From G963677915 sp963677915 (GTDB lineage Bacteria > Bacillota > Clostridia > Lachnospirales > Vallitaleaceae), in assembly GCA_963677915.2 (NCBI GenBank), contig CAXXGE010000002.1:1-30306 (forward strand): a stretch of 30,306 nt of DNA, in the 5' to 3' direction. The notes beneath the pieces are model-generated. The model was not told where the DNA came from and did not search any database. It was given only the letters and a program-made list of their open reading frames with translations. This document shows, in pieces, positions 15,980 through 22,537 of this stretch (positions within the stretch are counted from its first letter, which is position 1; each line of letters begins with the position of its first letter). A program made the position numbers and the translations under genes.

Positions 15980-17337
15980 CTTCAGCTAATACTTTATGCA
16001 AAAACTTATTAAATGTCAATGACGTTGTGATTGTAAACCATGATTTTTTCACTGACTCTGATGGTGTCAAACACCTAAGGATCAAAGCACGCCCTAAAAA
16101 ATGGAAGCAGAACATCTGCCCAATTTGCGGCCAAAAGTGTCCTGGCTACGATCAAGCTTCTACAATCGGCAAGATCTGGAGAGGTTTGGACTGGGGCGGC
16201 ATCATTGTTGAGATTGAATGCCCGACAAACCGTATCAAGTGCCCCGAACACGGTGTTGTGACTGCTGATGTTCCATGGGCATACCCGGGAAGCAACTTCA
16301 CGAAGGACTTTGATCTCACTGCCGCTTGGCTTGCGACCTATCTTCCCCGAAGCACTGTCTCCGATTATATGCGTATTGATTGGGCTACCGTCGGCAGATG
16401 CATCACCAGGACCCTGAATGATATCGAACCGGAGCGTTCCAGAAGACTCAATGGACTGGTCAATATCGGCATCGACGAGACCAGCTACAAAAAGGGACAC
16501 AAATATATCACCATTGTTGTCAACCACGATACGAACACCGTCGTATGGGCTGCAAAAGGTCATGGAAAAACTGTACTGGAACAATTCTATCGCAGCCTGA
16601 CACCGGAACAGCTGTCTTCAATCAAAGTCGTTACCGGTGATGGAGCCAAGTGGATCACCGAGTGTGTCAACGAATTCACACCCGAATGTGAGCGGTGTGT
16701 CGATCCGTTCCATGTTGTCGAATGGGCCATGTCGGCTCTTGATGAAGTCAGGCGCGATGCTTGGAGAGACGCATACACGGCCGCTCAAGACATCGCCAAA
16801 GAACATCCCAGAAAGCCAGGACGCCCCAAAACGGACGATCCGATTTCTGCTAAAGTGACTGAATCAAAAACCAGAGCAACAGAAATCAAAACGTCCACTT
16901 TCGCACTGGGAAAAGCACCCGAGAATCTCACAGAGAATCAGCGGTTGAAGGTGGAAATGATTGCAGCTACCAATCCACGTCTTTACAGAGCCTATCTGAT
17001 GAAGGAAAAACTTCGGTTGCTACTTAAGATAAAGGACCTTAACGAAGCAGAGACTGAACTGAAAAAATGGCTTTGGTGGGCAAGTCACAGTCGTATACCG
17101 GCATTCATTGAGCTGAACAAAAAAATCCGGCGGCACAAAGAACACATATTAAACACGATTCGCCTCGGAATGAGCAATGCAAGAATCGAGGCTATCAACA
17201 ACAAGATAAAGCTGATTGTGCGGAAAGCATATGGCTTCAGGAATATTCAAAATATGCTGGATATGGTCTATCTGGTTTGCTCTGATTTGGTGATACCACT
17301 ACCTAATCGGAAGTCTAAACCGGCTCAACCGGCATAA
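15976..17337 (+). CDS. ISL3-family transposase
   Basis: A full-length DDE transposase, 453 residues. The N-terminal zinc-ribbon region has a CPICGQKC knuckle near residue 50 and a second Cys/His pair in IKCPEH. A helix-turn-helix region follows. The catalytic triad is visible as Asp167 in IGIDETSYKKGHKY, Asp222 in VVTGDGA followed by CVDPFHVVEWA, and Glu405 in SNARIEAINNKIK, with the typical AYGFRN after it. All landmarks are those of the ISL3 family (DUF/DDE_Tnp_ISL3). GGAAGG upstream serves ATG 15976, which is also inside a leader hairpin that may limit translation. It inserted in the same orientation as the IS66 transposase it interrupts. Confidence 0.94.
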   Translation: MASANTLCKNLLNVNDVVIVNHDFFTDSDGVKHLRIKARPKKWKQNICPICGQKCPGYDQASTIGKIWRGLDWGGIIVEIECPTNRIKCPEHGVVTADVPWAYPGSNFTKDFDLTAAWLATYLPRSTVSDYMRIDWATVGRCITRTLNDIEPERSRRLNGLVNIGIDETSYKKGHKYITIVVNHDTNTVVWAAKGHGKTVLEQFYRSLTPEQLSSIKVVTGDGAKWITECVNEFTPECERCVDPFHVVEWAMSALDEVRRDAWRDAYTAAQDIAKEHPRKPGRPKTDDPISAKVTESKTRATEIKTSTFALGKAPENLTENQRLKVEMIAATNPRLYRAYLMKEKLRLLLKIKDLNEAETELKKWLWWASHSRIPAFIELNKKIRRHKEHILNTIRLGMSNARIEAINNKIKLIVRKAYGFRNIQNMLDMVYLVCSDLVIPLPNRKSKPAQPA

Positions 17338-17385
17338 ACACTGGATCTACAGGGAAAACTCACCCACAGGTATCCACGAAGAGCC

Positions 17386-17393
17386 TAAAGAAG
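17386..17393. repeat. Right target-site duplication of the ISL3 element
   Basis: TAAAGAAG, identical to 15678-15685. Confidence 0.9.
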
Positions 17394-17668
17394 GCTATAA
17401 TCTATACAAACGTTTAGATGAATATATGGAGAATCATCTCCTGTTTCTTTATAATCATAATGTACCTACTACCAACAATGAAGCCGAACGGCTTTTAAGA
17501 CAATATAAAAGAAAACAACAGCAGGCCGTAACGTTTAGAAGTCACGAGAGCATCAAGTATCTGAACGATAGCATGACCATGCTTTTTTGGCTACGGCAAA
17601 AAGATGAAATCAATGTATTTGCCTCAGCATCCCAGATTTTCAATAACAAAACCGATGGTTCTGACTAA
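17394..17668 (+). pseudogene. IS66 transposase, 3' part
   Basis: This is the C-terminal piece of the IS66 transposase beyond the ISL3 insertion. Read in frame from 17396 it gives YNLYKRLDEYMENHL, then the end of the catalytic core with the family motif NNEAERLLRQYKRKQQ; the Glu of this motif completes the DDE triad begun in the 5' part. An internal ATG at 17426 could start an 80-residue fragment, but there is no good ribosome binding site, and such a piece would be inactive alone. The stop codon at 17666-17668 lies within a hairpin terminator. Confidence 0.9.
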
Positions 17669-17695
17669 CTCAGTCTAAACCATCGGTTTATTTAA
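17649..17695 (+). terminator. Hairpin terminator at the IS66 right end
   Basis: AAACCGATGGTT (17649-17660) pairs with AACCATCGGTTT (17678-17689); GACT/AGTC extend the stem inside. TTTATTT follows. It overlaps the end of the transposase gene and would stop transcripts leaving the element. Confidence 0.75.
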
Positions 17696-17706
17696 TTCAA
17701 GCTAAC

Positions 17707-17720
17707 GTGTGAACAGTAAC
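17707..17720 (-). repeat. IS66 right terminal inverted repeat
   Basis: GTGTGAACAGTAAC, the perfect complement of the left end at 13687-13700. Confidence 0.92.
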
Positions 17721-17728
17721 CACTCCAT
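17721..17728. repeat. Right target-site duplication of the IS66 element
   Basis: CACTCCAT, identical to 13679-13686. Confidence 0.92.
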
Positions 17729-17731
17729 CGA

Positions 17732-17767
17732 GCGTCTGCCACTTGATTGTGGTAGGCGTTTGTCCTT
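17732..17767 (+). terminator. Displaced terminator of the rhaMBA operon
   Basis: GCGTCTGCCAC (17732-17742) pairs over 11 positions (three wobbles) with GTGGTAGGCGT (17749-17759), with a TTGATT loop and a TTTGTCCTTT tract. Deleting the IS66 element and one duplication would put this hairpin about 40 bases after the rhaA stop, the normal place for the operon terminator. Confidence 0.65.
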
Positions 17768-17788
17768 TCGCTGGCTATAGAGTATAAT
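17760..17788 (+). promoter_or_regulatory. Promoter of the AraC-family regulator gene
   Basis: TATAAT at 17783-17788 is a perfect -10 box; TTGTCC at 17760-17765 is a fair -35 box at 17-bp spacing and coincides with the T-rich tail of the preceding terminator. The transcript would start near 17795, a few bases upstream of the ribosome binding site for ATG 17808. Confidence 0.6.
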
Positions 17789-17807
17789 TCAAATGGGTGG
17801 TGATTTG

Positions 17808-18785
17808 ATGGATGCAAGCACGCTGGATACTAAGCTGAGAAAATTGAACGAATTCGAAATGAAAATACAGCAATCCAATACGCAAGGTTTAAAGGACCAT
17901 TTTTCCAAACGGGTGATGGACGGTCAATGGATAATAAATAATGAAAAGTTGATGCTGGAAGATGAAGCAATCGCCATTCACAAGCATGACCGTTTTGTCA
18001 CTTTCGACCGTCACAGCCACGACTATCTTGAGATGATGTTCGTATATTCTGGAAGAATCAAACATATCATTGACAATGAGGAACTGGAGATTCGAAAAGG
18101 TGAAATACTGCTTCTGGATATGAATGTGGAGCATGCCATAGAAGCCGCCGGAGAAAATGACATTGCCATTAACATCTTAATTAAGAAGAAATTCTTTGAT
18201 TCCTTCTTCATGCATCAAATTGCGTACAATGATCTTATTTCGAATTTTGTGTACAAAGCCCTCTACGGAAGCGACGAGGTTAAGCGGTATATTTACTTCA
18301 ATACTTCTGAGAATGATAGGATTTGGGGATTCATGATGGGTATCCTATCAGAATATTTTGAGAAAAGAAACGGCATGGAAACAGCTGTCAGAGCCTATAT
18401 GCTTTTGCTGTTTAATGAGCTTTTCAGGGGCTATAGCAAATACATGTCCGAGTCTATCATTCATCAGATCGAGTCGTCGATTTCAGTCGAGATAATGAAG
18501 TACATAGACGAACATTTCAAAGATCTGGTGCTGAAAGAGATGGCAAAGCATTTCGGTTATAGTTCCGACTATCTGGGCAAGATGATCAAGAAGTTCACCG
18601 GAAGGAGTCTTAAAGATATTGTCATTGATAAAAAGATGGAGCAGGCCAAATTATTGCTTGACTGCTCGGATATGACAGTAACGGATGTGGTTGCGGAGGT
18701 GGGCTATTCGAATGTCTCCCATTTTTACAAACAATTCAAAGCCAAGTATGGTGTGACTCCTGACCAGATGCGTAAAACAAATTAA
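17808..18785 (+). CDS. AraC-family transcriptional regulator of the rhamnose/pdu genes
   Basis: A 325-residue regulator. The N-terminal half is a cupin sensor (HDRFVTFDRHSHDYLEMMFVY-type metal/sugar-binding strand region near residues 60-85, followed by GEILLLD). The C-terminal 100 residues carry two helix-turn-helix motifs of the AraC type: LKEMAKHFGYSSDYLGKMIKK and the signature VTDVVAEVGYSNVSHFYKQFK with KYGVTPDQMR. I start it at ATG 17808 because GGTGGTGA precedes it and the upstream ATG at 17793 would lie at the promoter's own start point. AraC proteins next to sugar operons are usually activators responding to the sugar, as RhaR and RhaS of E. coli do. The twin 14-bp repeats at the downstream promoter are a plausible target. 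Confidence 0.85.
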   Translation: MDASTLDTKLRKLNEFEMKIQQSNTQGLKDHFSKRVMDGQWIINNEKLMLEDEAIAIHKHDRFVTFDRHSHDYLEMMFVYSGRIKHIIDNEELEIRKGEILLLDMNVEHAIEAAGENDIAINILIKKKFFDSFFMHQIAYNDLISNFVYKALYGSDEVKRYIYFNTSENDRIWGFMMGILSEYFEKRNGMETAVRAYMLLLFNELFRGYSKYMSESIIHQIESSISVEIMKYIDEHFKDLVLKEMAKHFGYSSDYLGKMIKKFTGRSLKDIVIDKKMEQAKLLLDCSDMTVTDVVAEVGYSNVSHFYKQFKAKYGVTPDQMRKTN

Positions 18786-18816
18786 TATTGAAGAATCGGT
18801 TGATACCAGTTGGATA

Positions 18817-18850
18817 GGCTGGTCCCAGAATGAATGGGACTGGTCTTTTT
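18817..18850 (+). terminator. Rho-independent terminator after the AraC-family gene
   Basis: An 11-bp stem (18817-18827 with 18835-18845, three wobble pairs) with a 7-base loop is followed by TTTTT at 18846-18850. Confidence 0.85.
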
Positions 18851-18866
18851 ATTTGTCGGATACCAC

Positions 18867-18922
18867 ACAAAACAACATAATAAAAGAAATATACAGATTA
18901 TACTATTGACAAAACAACATAA
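18867..18922 (+). promoter_or_regulatory. Twin 14-bp direct repeats, candidate AraC-regulator operators
   Basis: ACAAAACAACATAA occurs exactly at 18867-18880 and again at 18909-18922, 42 bases apart (four helical turns). The second copy overlaps the -35 box and the spacer of the promoter at 18906. A partial third copy, AACAACATAT, lies at 18965-18974 in the leader. Tandem sites on one face of the helix, with one abutting the -35 box, are typical of AraC-family activation. Confidence 0.6.
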
Positions 18923-18934
18923 ATCTGGTAATAT
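18906..18934 (+). promoter_or_regulatory. Sigma-A-type promoter of the aldolase/pdu microcompartment operon
   Basis: TTGACA at 18906-18911, 17 bases, then TAATAT at 18929-18934. The transcript would start near 18941, giving a leader of under 60 bases, too short for a cobalamin riboswitch. The gap 18851-18998 holds only this promoter, the repeats above and the ribosome binding site TTGGAGGT. Confidence 0.85.
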
Positions 18935-18998
18935 TAGCTTAAGAAAAAAGGAAATACAACAGTTAACAACATATATAAAGATTTTGGAGGTCTGATTA

Positions 18999-19772
18999 AT
19001 GACAAATGAATTTGAATTGAAAAAACTAATGTGCGACATCGGTAAAAGAATTTATGACAGGGCGATGGTAGCCGCCAATGACGGCAACTTTTCCTGCAAA
19101 CTGGACGAGAACACTTTCCTTTGCACGCCAACAGGCGTTTCCAAAGGTTTCATGACTCCTGACATGATCTGCACAGTCGATGCAGAGGGGAATCCTAAAA
19201 AATCCAACGGGAAATACAAACCATCATCTGAAATCAAGATGCATATGAGAATATACAAAAAGCGTCCTGACGTCAATGCTGTTGTCCATGCGCATCCTCA
19301 GTACGCTACAGCTTATGCTATCGCTGGGATTCCGCTGACAGAGAAAATCATGCCTGAAGCAGTCATTTTCCTCGGGGAAGTGCCTATCGCAAAATACGGT
19401 CTTCCTTCAACAATGGAAATTCCGGACAATGTAGAGCCATTGCTTGACTGCTACGATGCGGTACTCCTTGAAAACCACGGTGCACTTGCGTGGGGCGAAG
19501 ACCTTATGGCAGCATACTTCAAGATGGAAAGTCTCGAGTTCTATGCATCCCTTGCATACAAAGCTAAGATGCTGGGCGGAGCAAAAGAACTTCCGCATGA
19601 TGAAGTCATGAGGCTTTACGAACTTAGAAACTCCTTCCAGGTACCGGGCAGACACCCTGCGCAATGCCAGCTCAATCCGGGCAATGCAGCTGCAAGCAAG
19701 TCTACAGGCGGAGAAGGACAGGCTGCACTGATTGAAGAAGTAGTTAAAAGAGTCATATCCCAAATGAAATAG
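18999..19772 (+). CDS. Class II aldolase (L-rhamnulose/L-fuculose-1-phosphate aldolase) with C-terminal encapsulation-type tail
   Basis: A zinc-dependent class II aldolase of the FucA/RhaD/AraD fold, 257 residues. It should split rhamnulose-1-phosphate (or fuculose-1-phosphate) into DHAP and L-lactaldehyde. The phosphate and zinc site features are visible: NDGNFSCKL near residue 28, TPTGVSKGFM near 45, SSEIKMHMRIY with the catalytic-type Glu, VVHAHPQYATAYA with the zinc histidines, and LLENHGALAWG with the third histidine. The aldolase domain ends near residue 215. A Gly/Ala/Ser linker and a predicted amphipathic helix, ALIEEVVKRVISQM, follow to the C-terminus. Such tails target enzymes into microcompartments. 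TTGGAGGT places the start at ATG 18999. It is the first gene of the pdu operon, where canonical pdu operons have a shell gene. Confidence 0.87.
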   Translation: MTNEFELKKLMCDIGKRIYDRAMVAANDGNFSCKLDENTFLCTPTGVSKGFMTPDMICTVDAEGNPKKSNGKYKPSSEIKMHMRIYKKRPDVNAVVHAHPQYATAYAIAGIPLTEKIMPEAVIFLGEVPIAKYGLPSTMEIPDNVEPLLDCYDAVLLENHGALAWGEDLMAAYFKMESLEFYASLAYKAKMLGGAKELPHDEVMRLYELRNSFQVPGRHPAQCQLNPGNAAASKSTGGEGQAALIEEVVKRVISQMK

Positions 19773-19783
19773 AGGTGAGAGAC

Positions 19784-21448
19784 TTGAAACGCTCTCGTAG
19801 AATGGAAATACTCGATAAGAGGCCTGTTAACATGGACGGCTTCATTGATGAGTGGCCGGAAAAAGGGTTTGTTGCAATGGCAAGCCCATTTGACCCGGAA
19901 GCAAGTATAAAAATTGAAGATGGCGCTATCATGGAAATGGACGGCAAGGCGAGAAGTGATTTCGACTTCCTGGATGAGTTCATTGCTGACCATTGTATTG
20001 ATATTAATGGATCCATGGACAGCATGGCATTGACACCTTTGGAAATTGCAAGGCTGCTGGTTGACATTCATATCCCTAGAGCACAGGTGATAGAAGTGTT
20101 CAAAGGGCTTACGCCAGCCAGAATCACGCAGGTCATGAATCATATGAACGTTGTCGAAATGATGATGGCTATGCAGAAAATGCGAGCAAGGCTGTTTCCG
20201 GCGAATCAGGCTCATATTACAAATGCAAAGGATAATCCTATATTGATAGCCGCGGATGCAGCTGAAGGTGCACTTCGCGGTTTCCGTGAAGAAGAAACAA
20301 CCGTAGGAATTGCACGATATGCACCTCTTACAGCTGTTGGATTATTGGTAGGATCGCAAATTGGAGGCAAAGGTGTATTGACGCAATGCGCTGTTGAAGA
20401 GGCAGTTGAGTTGCAGCTTGGCATGAGGGGCTTGACTACATACGCCGAAACAATGTCTGTCTATGGCACCGAAGAAGTTTTCATGGACGGCGATGACACA
20501 CCTTACTCCAAAGCTTTCTTGGCTTCGGCATATGCTTCGCGTGGTTTGAAAACAAGGTTCACTTCAGGCACGGGTTCGGAAGTGCTCATGGGTTGTGCGA
20601 ATGGTAAATCGATGCTATATCTGGAAACCAGGTGCCTGATGGTTACCAAAGGTGCTGGCGTCCAAGGTATACAGAACGGCTCTGTCAGTTGTATCGGTGT
20701 AACTTCGGCCGTACCTTCGGGTATACGCGCTGTATTAGCGGAAAATCTGGTAGCTGCTTGCCTTAATCTGGAATGTGCATCGTCAAATGATCAGAATTTC
20801 AGCCATTCGGATATGAGAAGAACAGCGAGGACAATGATGCAGTTCCTGCCGGGAACGGATTTTATATTCTCAGGCTACAGCGGTGTGCCAAACGAAGACA
20901 ATATGTTTGCAGGATCCAATTTTGATGCGGAAGATTTTGATGACTACAACGTCCTTCAAAGAGACTTGAAAGTTGATGGCGGTCTGCGCCCGGTTAAGGA
21001 AGAAGATGTTATCCGAGTCAGAAATCGTGCAGCTAAGGCTATGAAGGCCATCATAGAAAACCTTGATTTTGGTGTTGTCACAGACGAGGAAGTCGAAGCG
21101 ATTACTTATGCACACGGCAGCCGGGATGTTCCGGACAGGGATGTTGTTTCGGATTTGCAGGCCATCGACCGTATGATGCGTGAAAAAGTGACGGGCATAG
21201 ATATCATCAAAGCATTACACAAATCTGGGTTCACTGAAGAAGCCGAAATGGTACTGAATATGCTGAAACAGCGCCTCTCTGGAGACTACATGCAGACGTC
21301 AGCCATTCTTGACAAGGAATACAACGTCATGAGCAGTGTGAATTTCCCGAACGCATACAACGGACCGGGAACTGGCTACGTCATCAGTGATGAACGTTGG
21401 GATGAGATGAAAAATATACCACATATCATCAAGCTTGAAGATCTGTAG
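19784..21448 (+). CDS. pduC: Propanediol dehydratase, large subunit
   Basis: The catalytic alpha subunit of adenosylcobalamin-dependent diol dehydratase, which turns 1,2-propanediol into propionaldehyde. I start it at TTG 19784: GAGGTGA lies six bases upstream, the N-terminus KRSRRMEILDKRPVN then lines up with the enteric protein, and the length becomes 554 residues, the same as Salmonella PduC. A GTG at 19775 is the alternative. Strongly conserved stretches include NVVEMMMAMQKMRAR, ADAAEGALRGF, YGTEEVFMDGDDTP, GVQGIQNGSVSCIG, ECASSNDQNFSHSDMRRTAR and FAGSNFDAEDFDDYNV. The small downstream subunits follow directly, with pduD starting 11 bases after the stop. Confidence 0.95.
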   Translation: MKRSRRMEILDKRPVNMDGFIDEWPEKGFVAMASPFDPEASIKIEDGAIMEMDGKARSDFDFLDEFIADHCIDINGSMDSMALTPLEIARLLVDIHIPRAQVIEVFKGLTPARITQVMNHMNVVEMMMAMQKMRARLFPANQAHITNAKDNPILIAADAAEGALRGFREEETTVGIARYAPLTAVGLLVGSQIGGKGVLTQCAVEEAVELQLGMRGLTTYAETMSVYGTEEVFMDGDDTPYSKAFLASAYASRGLKTRFTSGTGSEVLMGCANGKSMLYLETRCLMVTKGAGVQGIQNGSVSCIGVTSAVPSGIRAVLAENLVAACLNLECASSNDQNFSHSDMRRTARTMMQFLPGTDFIFSGYSGVPNEDNMFAGSNFDAEDFDDYNVLQRDLKVDGGLRPVKEEDVIRVRNRAAKAMKAIIENLDFGVVTDEEVEAITYAHGSRDVPDRDVVSDLQAIDRMMREKVTGIDIIKALHKSGFTEEAEMVLNMLKQRLSGDYMQTSAILDKEYNVMSSVNFPNAYNGPGTGYVISDERWDEMKNIPHIIKLEDL

Positions 21449-21459
21449 GAGGCATGCTT

Positions 21460-22083
21460 ATGAGTACACAGAATTACGATATAAACGTCATAACGGCTGC
21501 AATAGAAAAAGCTATCCAAGAAATGTCGGGAGACGAAAGGTATAAGGTGCTCCGAGACAAGGGGCCTGCGAAACAAGGAACAAATGTAAAAGAAGTTGGT
21601 ATCGGCATCGGCCCTGCTTACGGTATGCAAATGGATAGGACGATTATCGGACTGGACCATTTTGACGTCTTGAAGGAATTGATGGCTGGCATTGAAGAAG
21701 AAGGTATGATTCCCAGAGTCATCAGAGGGACAAGGACATCCGATGTCGCATTCATTGCGAATGATGTCGCCAAACTGGTAGGCTCAGGTATTGCTATCGG
21801 TATCCAATCGAAGGGTACGGCAGTTATCCATCAAAAGGACCTTTATCCGTTGACAAACCTTGAGTTGTTTCCGCAAGCGCCTGTACTGACGCTTGAACTA
21901 TATAGACAGATAGGGAAGAATGCAGCCCGATATGCCAAAGGCGAACAGGTCAAGCCGGTCAAGGTCATCAATGACATTACGTCGAGACCCAAATACCAGG
22001 TTAAGGCGGCGTTGATGCATACGAAGGAAACCGAATACGTGCAGAAGCGAGGACCTTATATCGAAGTAGAATTGCCGGTCTAG
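21460..22083 (+). CDS. pduD: Propanediol dehydratase, medium subunit, with N-terminal encapsulation peptide
   Basis: The beta subunit of diol dehydratase, 207 residues, which helps bind adenosylcobalamin. The start is ATG 21460: AGGAGG at 21447-21452 is seven bases upstream, whereas the ATG at 21454 is only one base from it. Residues 1-20 (with INVITAAIEKAIQEM) form a predicted amphipathic helix like the known PduD targeting peptide. The core shows VGIGIGPAYG, GLDHFDVLKELMAGIEEEGM, RVIRGTRTSDVAFIA, GSGIAIGIQSKGTAVIHQKDL and NLELFPQAP, all typical. Spacing to pduE is 21 bases with a strong AGGAGGAAA. Confidence 0.94.
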   Translation: MSTQNYDINVITAAIEKAIQEMSGDERYKVLRDKGPAKQGTNVKEVGIGIGPAYGMQMDRTIIGLDHFDVLKELMAGIEEEGMIPRVIRGTRTSDVAFIANDVAKLVGSGIAIGIQSKGTAVIHQKDLYPLTNLELFPQAPVLTLELYRQIGKNAARYAKGEQVKPVKVINDITSRPKYQVKAALMHTKETEYVQKRGPYIEVELPV

Positions 22084-22104
22084 TGTATCTCTAGGAGGAA
22101 AAAG

Positions 22105-22503
22105 ATGGAATTATATCCTTTAAAAGACAAACATCCTGAAATAATAAAAAGCAAAAGTGGTAAAGGGCTGGATGAGATTACACTTGATGCAATCATGTCT
22201 GGCGATGTATCCGCTGATGATATCAAAATATCCCGTGAAGTCTTGATTCTTCAGGCTGAAGTAGCCAAGCAGGATGGGAAAATTCAATTGGCGAAAAACT
22301 TCGTACGGGCAGCGGAATTAATCGAAATTCCCGACGACCAGATTCTTGACATGTATAACATGCTGAGGCCATATAGGTCCACTGAAGAGGAGCTCAAACA
22401 ACTGTCAGTGAGATTAAGAAAGGAATTTGACGCAGAGATGTGTGCAGATTTCATTGAAGAAACTTTAGCGGTTTATAAGAAAAGAGACATACTCAAACAC
22501 TAA
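22105..22503 (+). CDS. pduE: Propanediol dehydratase, small subunit (short form)
   Basis: The gamma subunit of diol dehydratase, 132 residues. It begins directly at the conserved core (YPLKDKHPEIIK) and shows the family landmarks LDEITLDAIMSG, LQAEVAKQDGK, NFVRAAELIEIPDDQIL and YNMLRPYRSTEEEL. Enteric PduE has about 40 more residues at its N-terminus, including an amphipathic targeting helix; that extension is absent here. The start at ATG 22105 is fixed by AGGAGGAAA at 22092-22100. The dehydratase complex would therefore rely on PduD alone for encapsulation. Confidence 0.92.
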   Translation: MELYPLKDKHPEIIKSKSGKGLDEITLDAIMSGDVSADDIKISREVLILQAEVAKQDGKIQLAKNFVRAAELIEIPDDQILDMYNMLRPYRSTEEELKQLSVRLRKEFDAEMCADFIEETLAVYKKRDILKH

Positions 22504-22537
22504 CTCAAACATTACAATGAAGCGGATTGGTGAAGCA

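Larger units (their letters stand above)
15686..17385 (+). mobile_element. ISL3-family insertion sequence nested in the IS66 transposase gene
   Basis: A 1700-bp element with imperfect terminal inverted repeats. The left end starts GAGGCTTCGTG and the right end read inward starts GGCTCTTCGTG; over the first 28 bases about 20 match without gaps, including TGTGGGT. The flanks carry a perfect TAAAGAAG duplication. The element contains one full-length transposase gene (15976-17337), a 270-base left region rich in hairpins with a promoter and a start-codon-sequestering leader, and a short right end. All three catalytic residues are intact, so it may still be active. It must be the younger of the two insertions. 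Confidence 0.93.
13687..17720 (+). mobile_element. IS66-family insertion sequence, interrupted by an ISL3-family element
   Basis: The ends are perfect 14-bp inverted repeats, GTTACTGTTCACAC at 13687-13700 and its complement at 17707-17720, flanked by a perfect 8-bp duplication CACTCCAT. The element is 4034 bp with its guest; removing the 1700-bp ISL3 copy plus one 8-base duplication leaves about 2.3 kb, a normal IS66 size for a single large transposase plus a small ORF. Contents: a 290-base left end with nested inverted repeats, a small coiled-coil ORF, the transposase gene split in two, and a hairpin terminator near the right end. It sits between rhaA and the AraC-family regulator. Because the transposase is broken, this copy should be immobile unless a relative supplies the enzyme. 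Confidence 0.93.

Noticed and set aside
17426..17668. Independent 80-codon gene
   Set aside because: It is in frame with the IS66 transposase when the ISL3 element is removed, so it is the gene's 3' fragment.
18851..18998. Cobalamin riboswitch ahead of the B12-dependent operon
   Set aside because: The leader after the predicted start is under 60 bases, and no B12-box-like sequence is visible.
19616..20215. Minus-strand frame of about 200 codons across the aldolase-pduC junction
   Set aside because: Shadow of two strongly conserved plus-strand genes; no start signal or family features.
22493..22511. Short direct repeat ACTCAAACA at the pduE-pduG junction
   Set aside because: Nine bases in an A-rich gap with no structure or promoter; likely a small slippage duplication without function.
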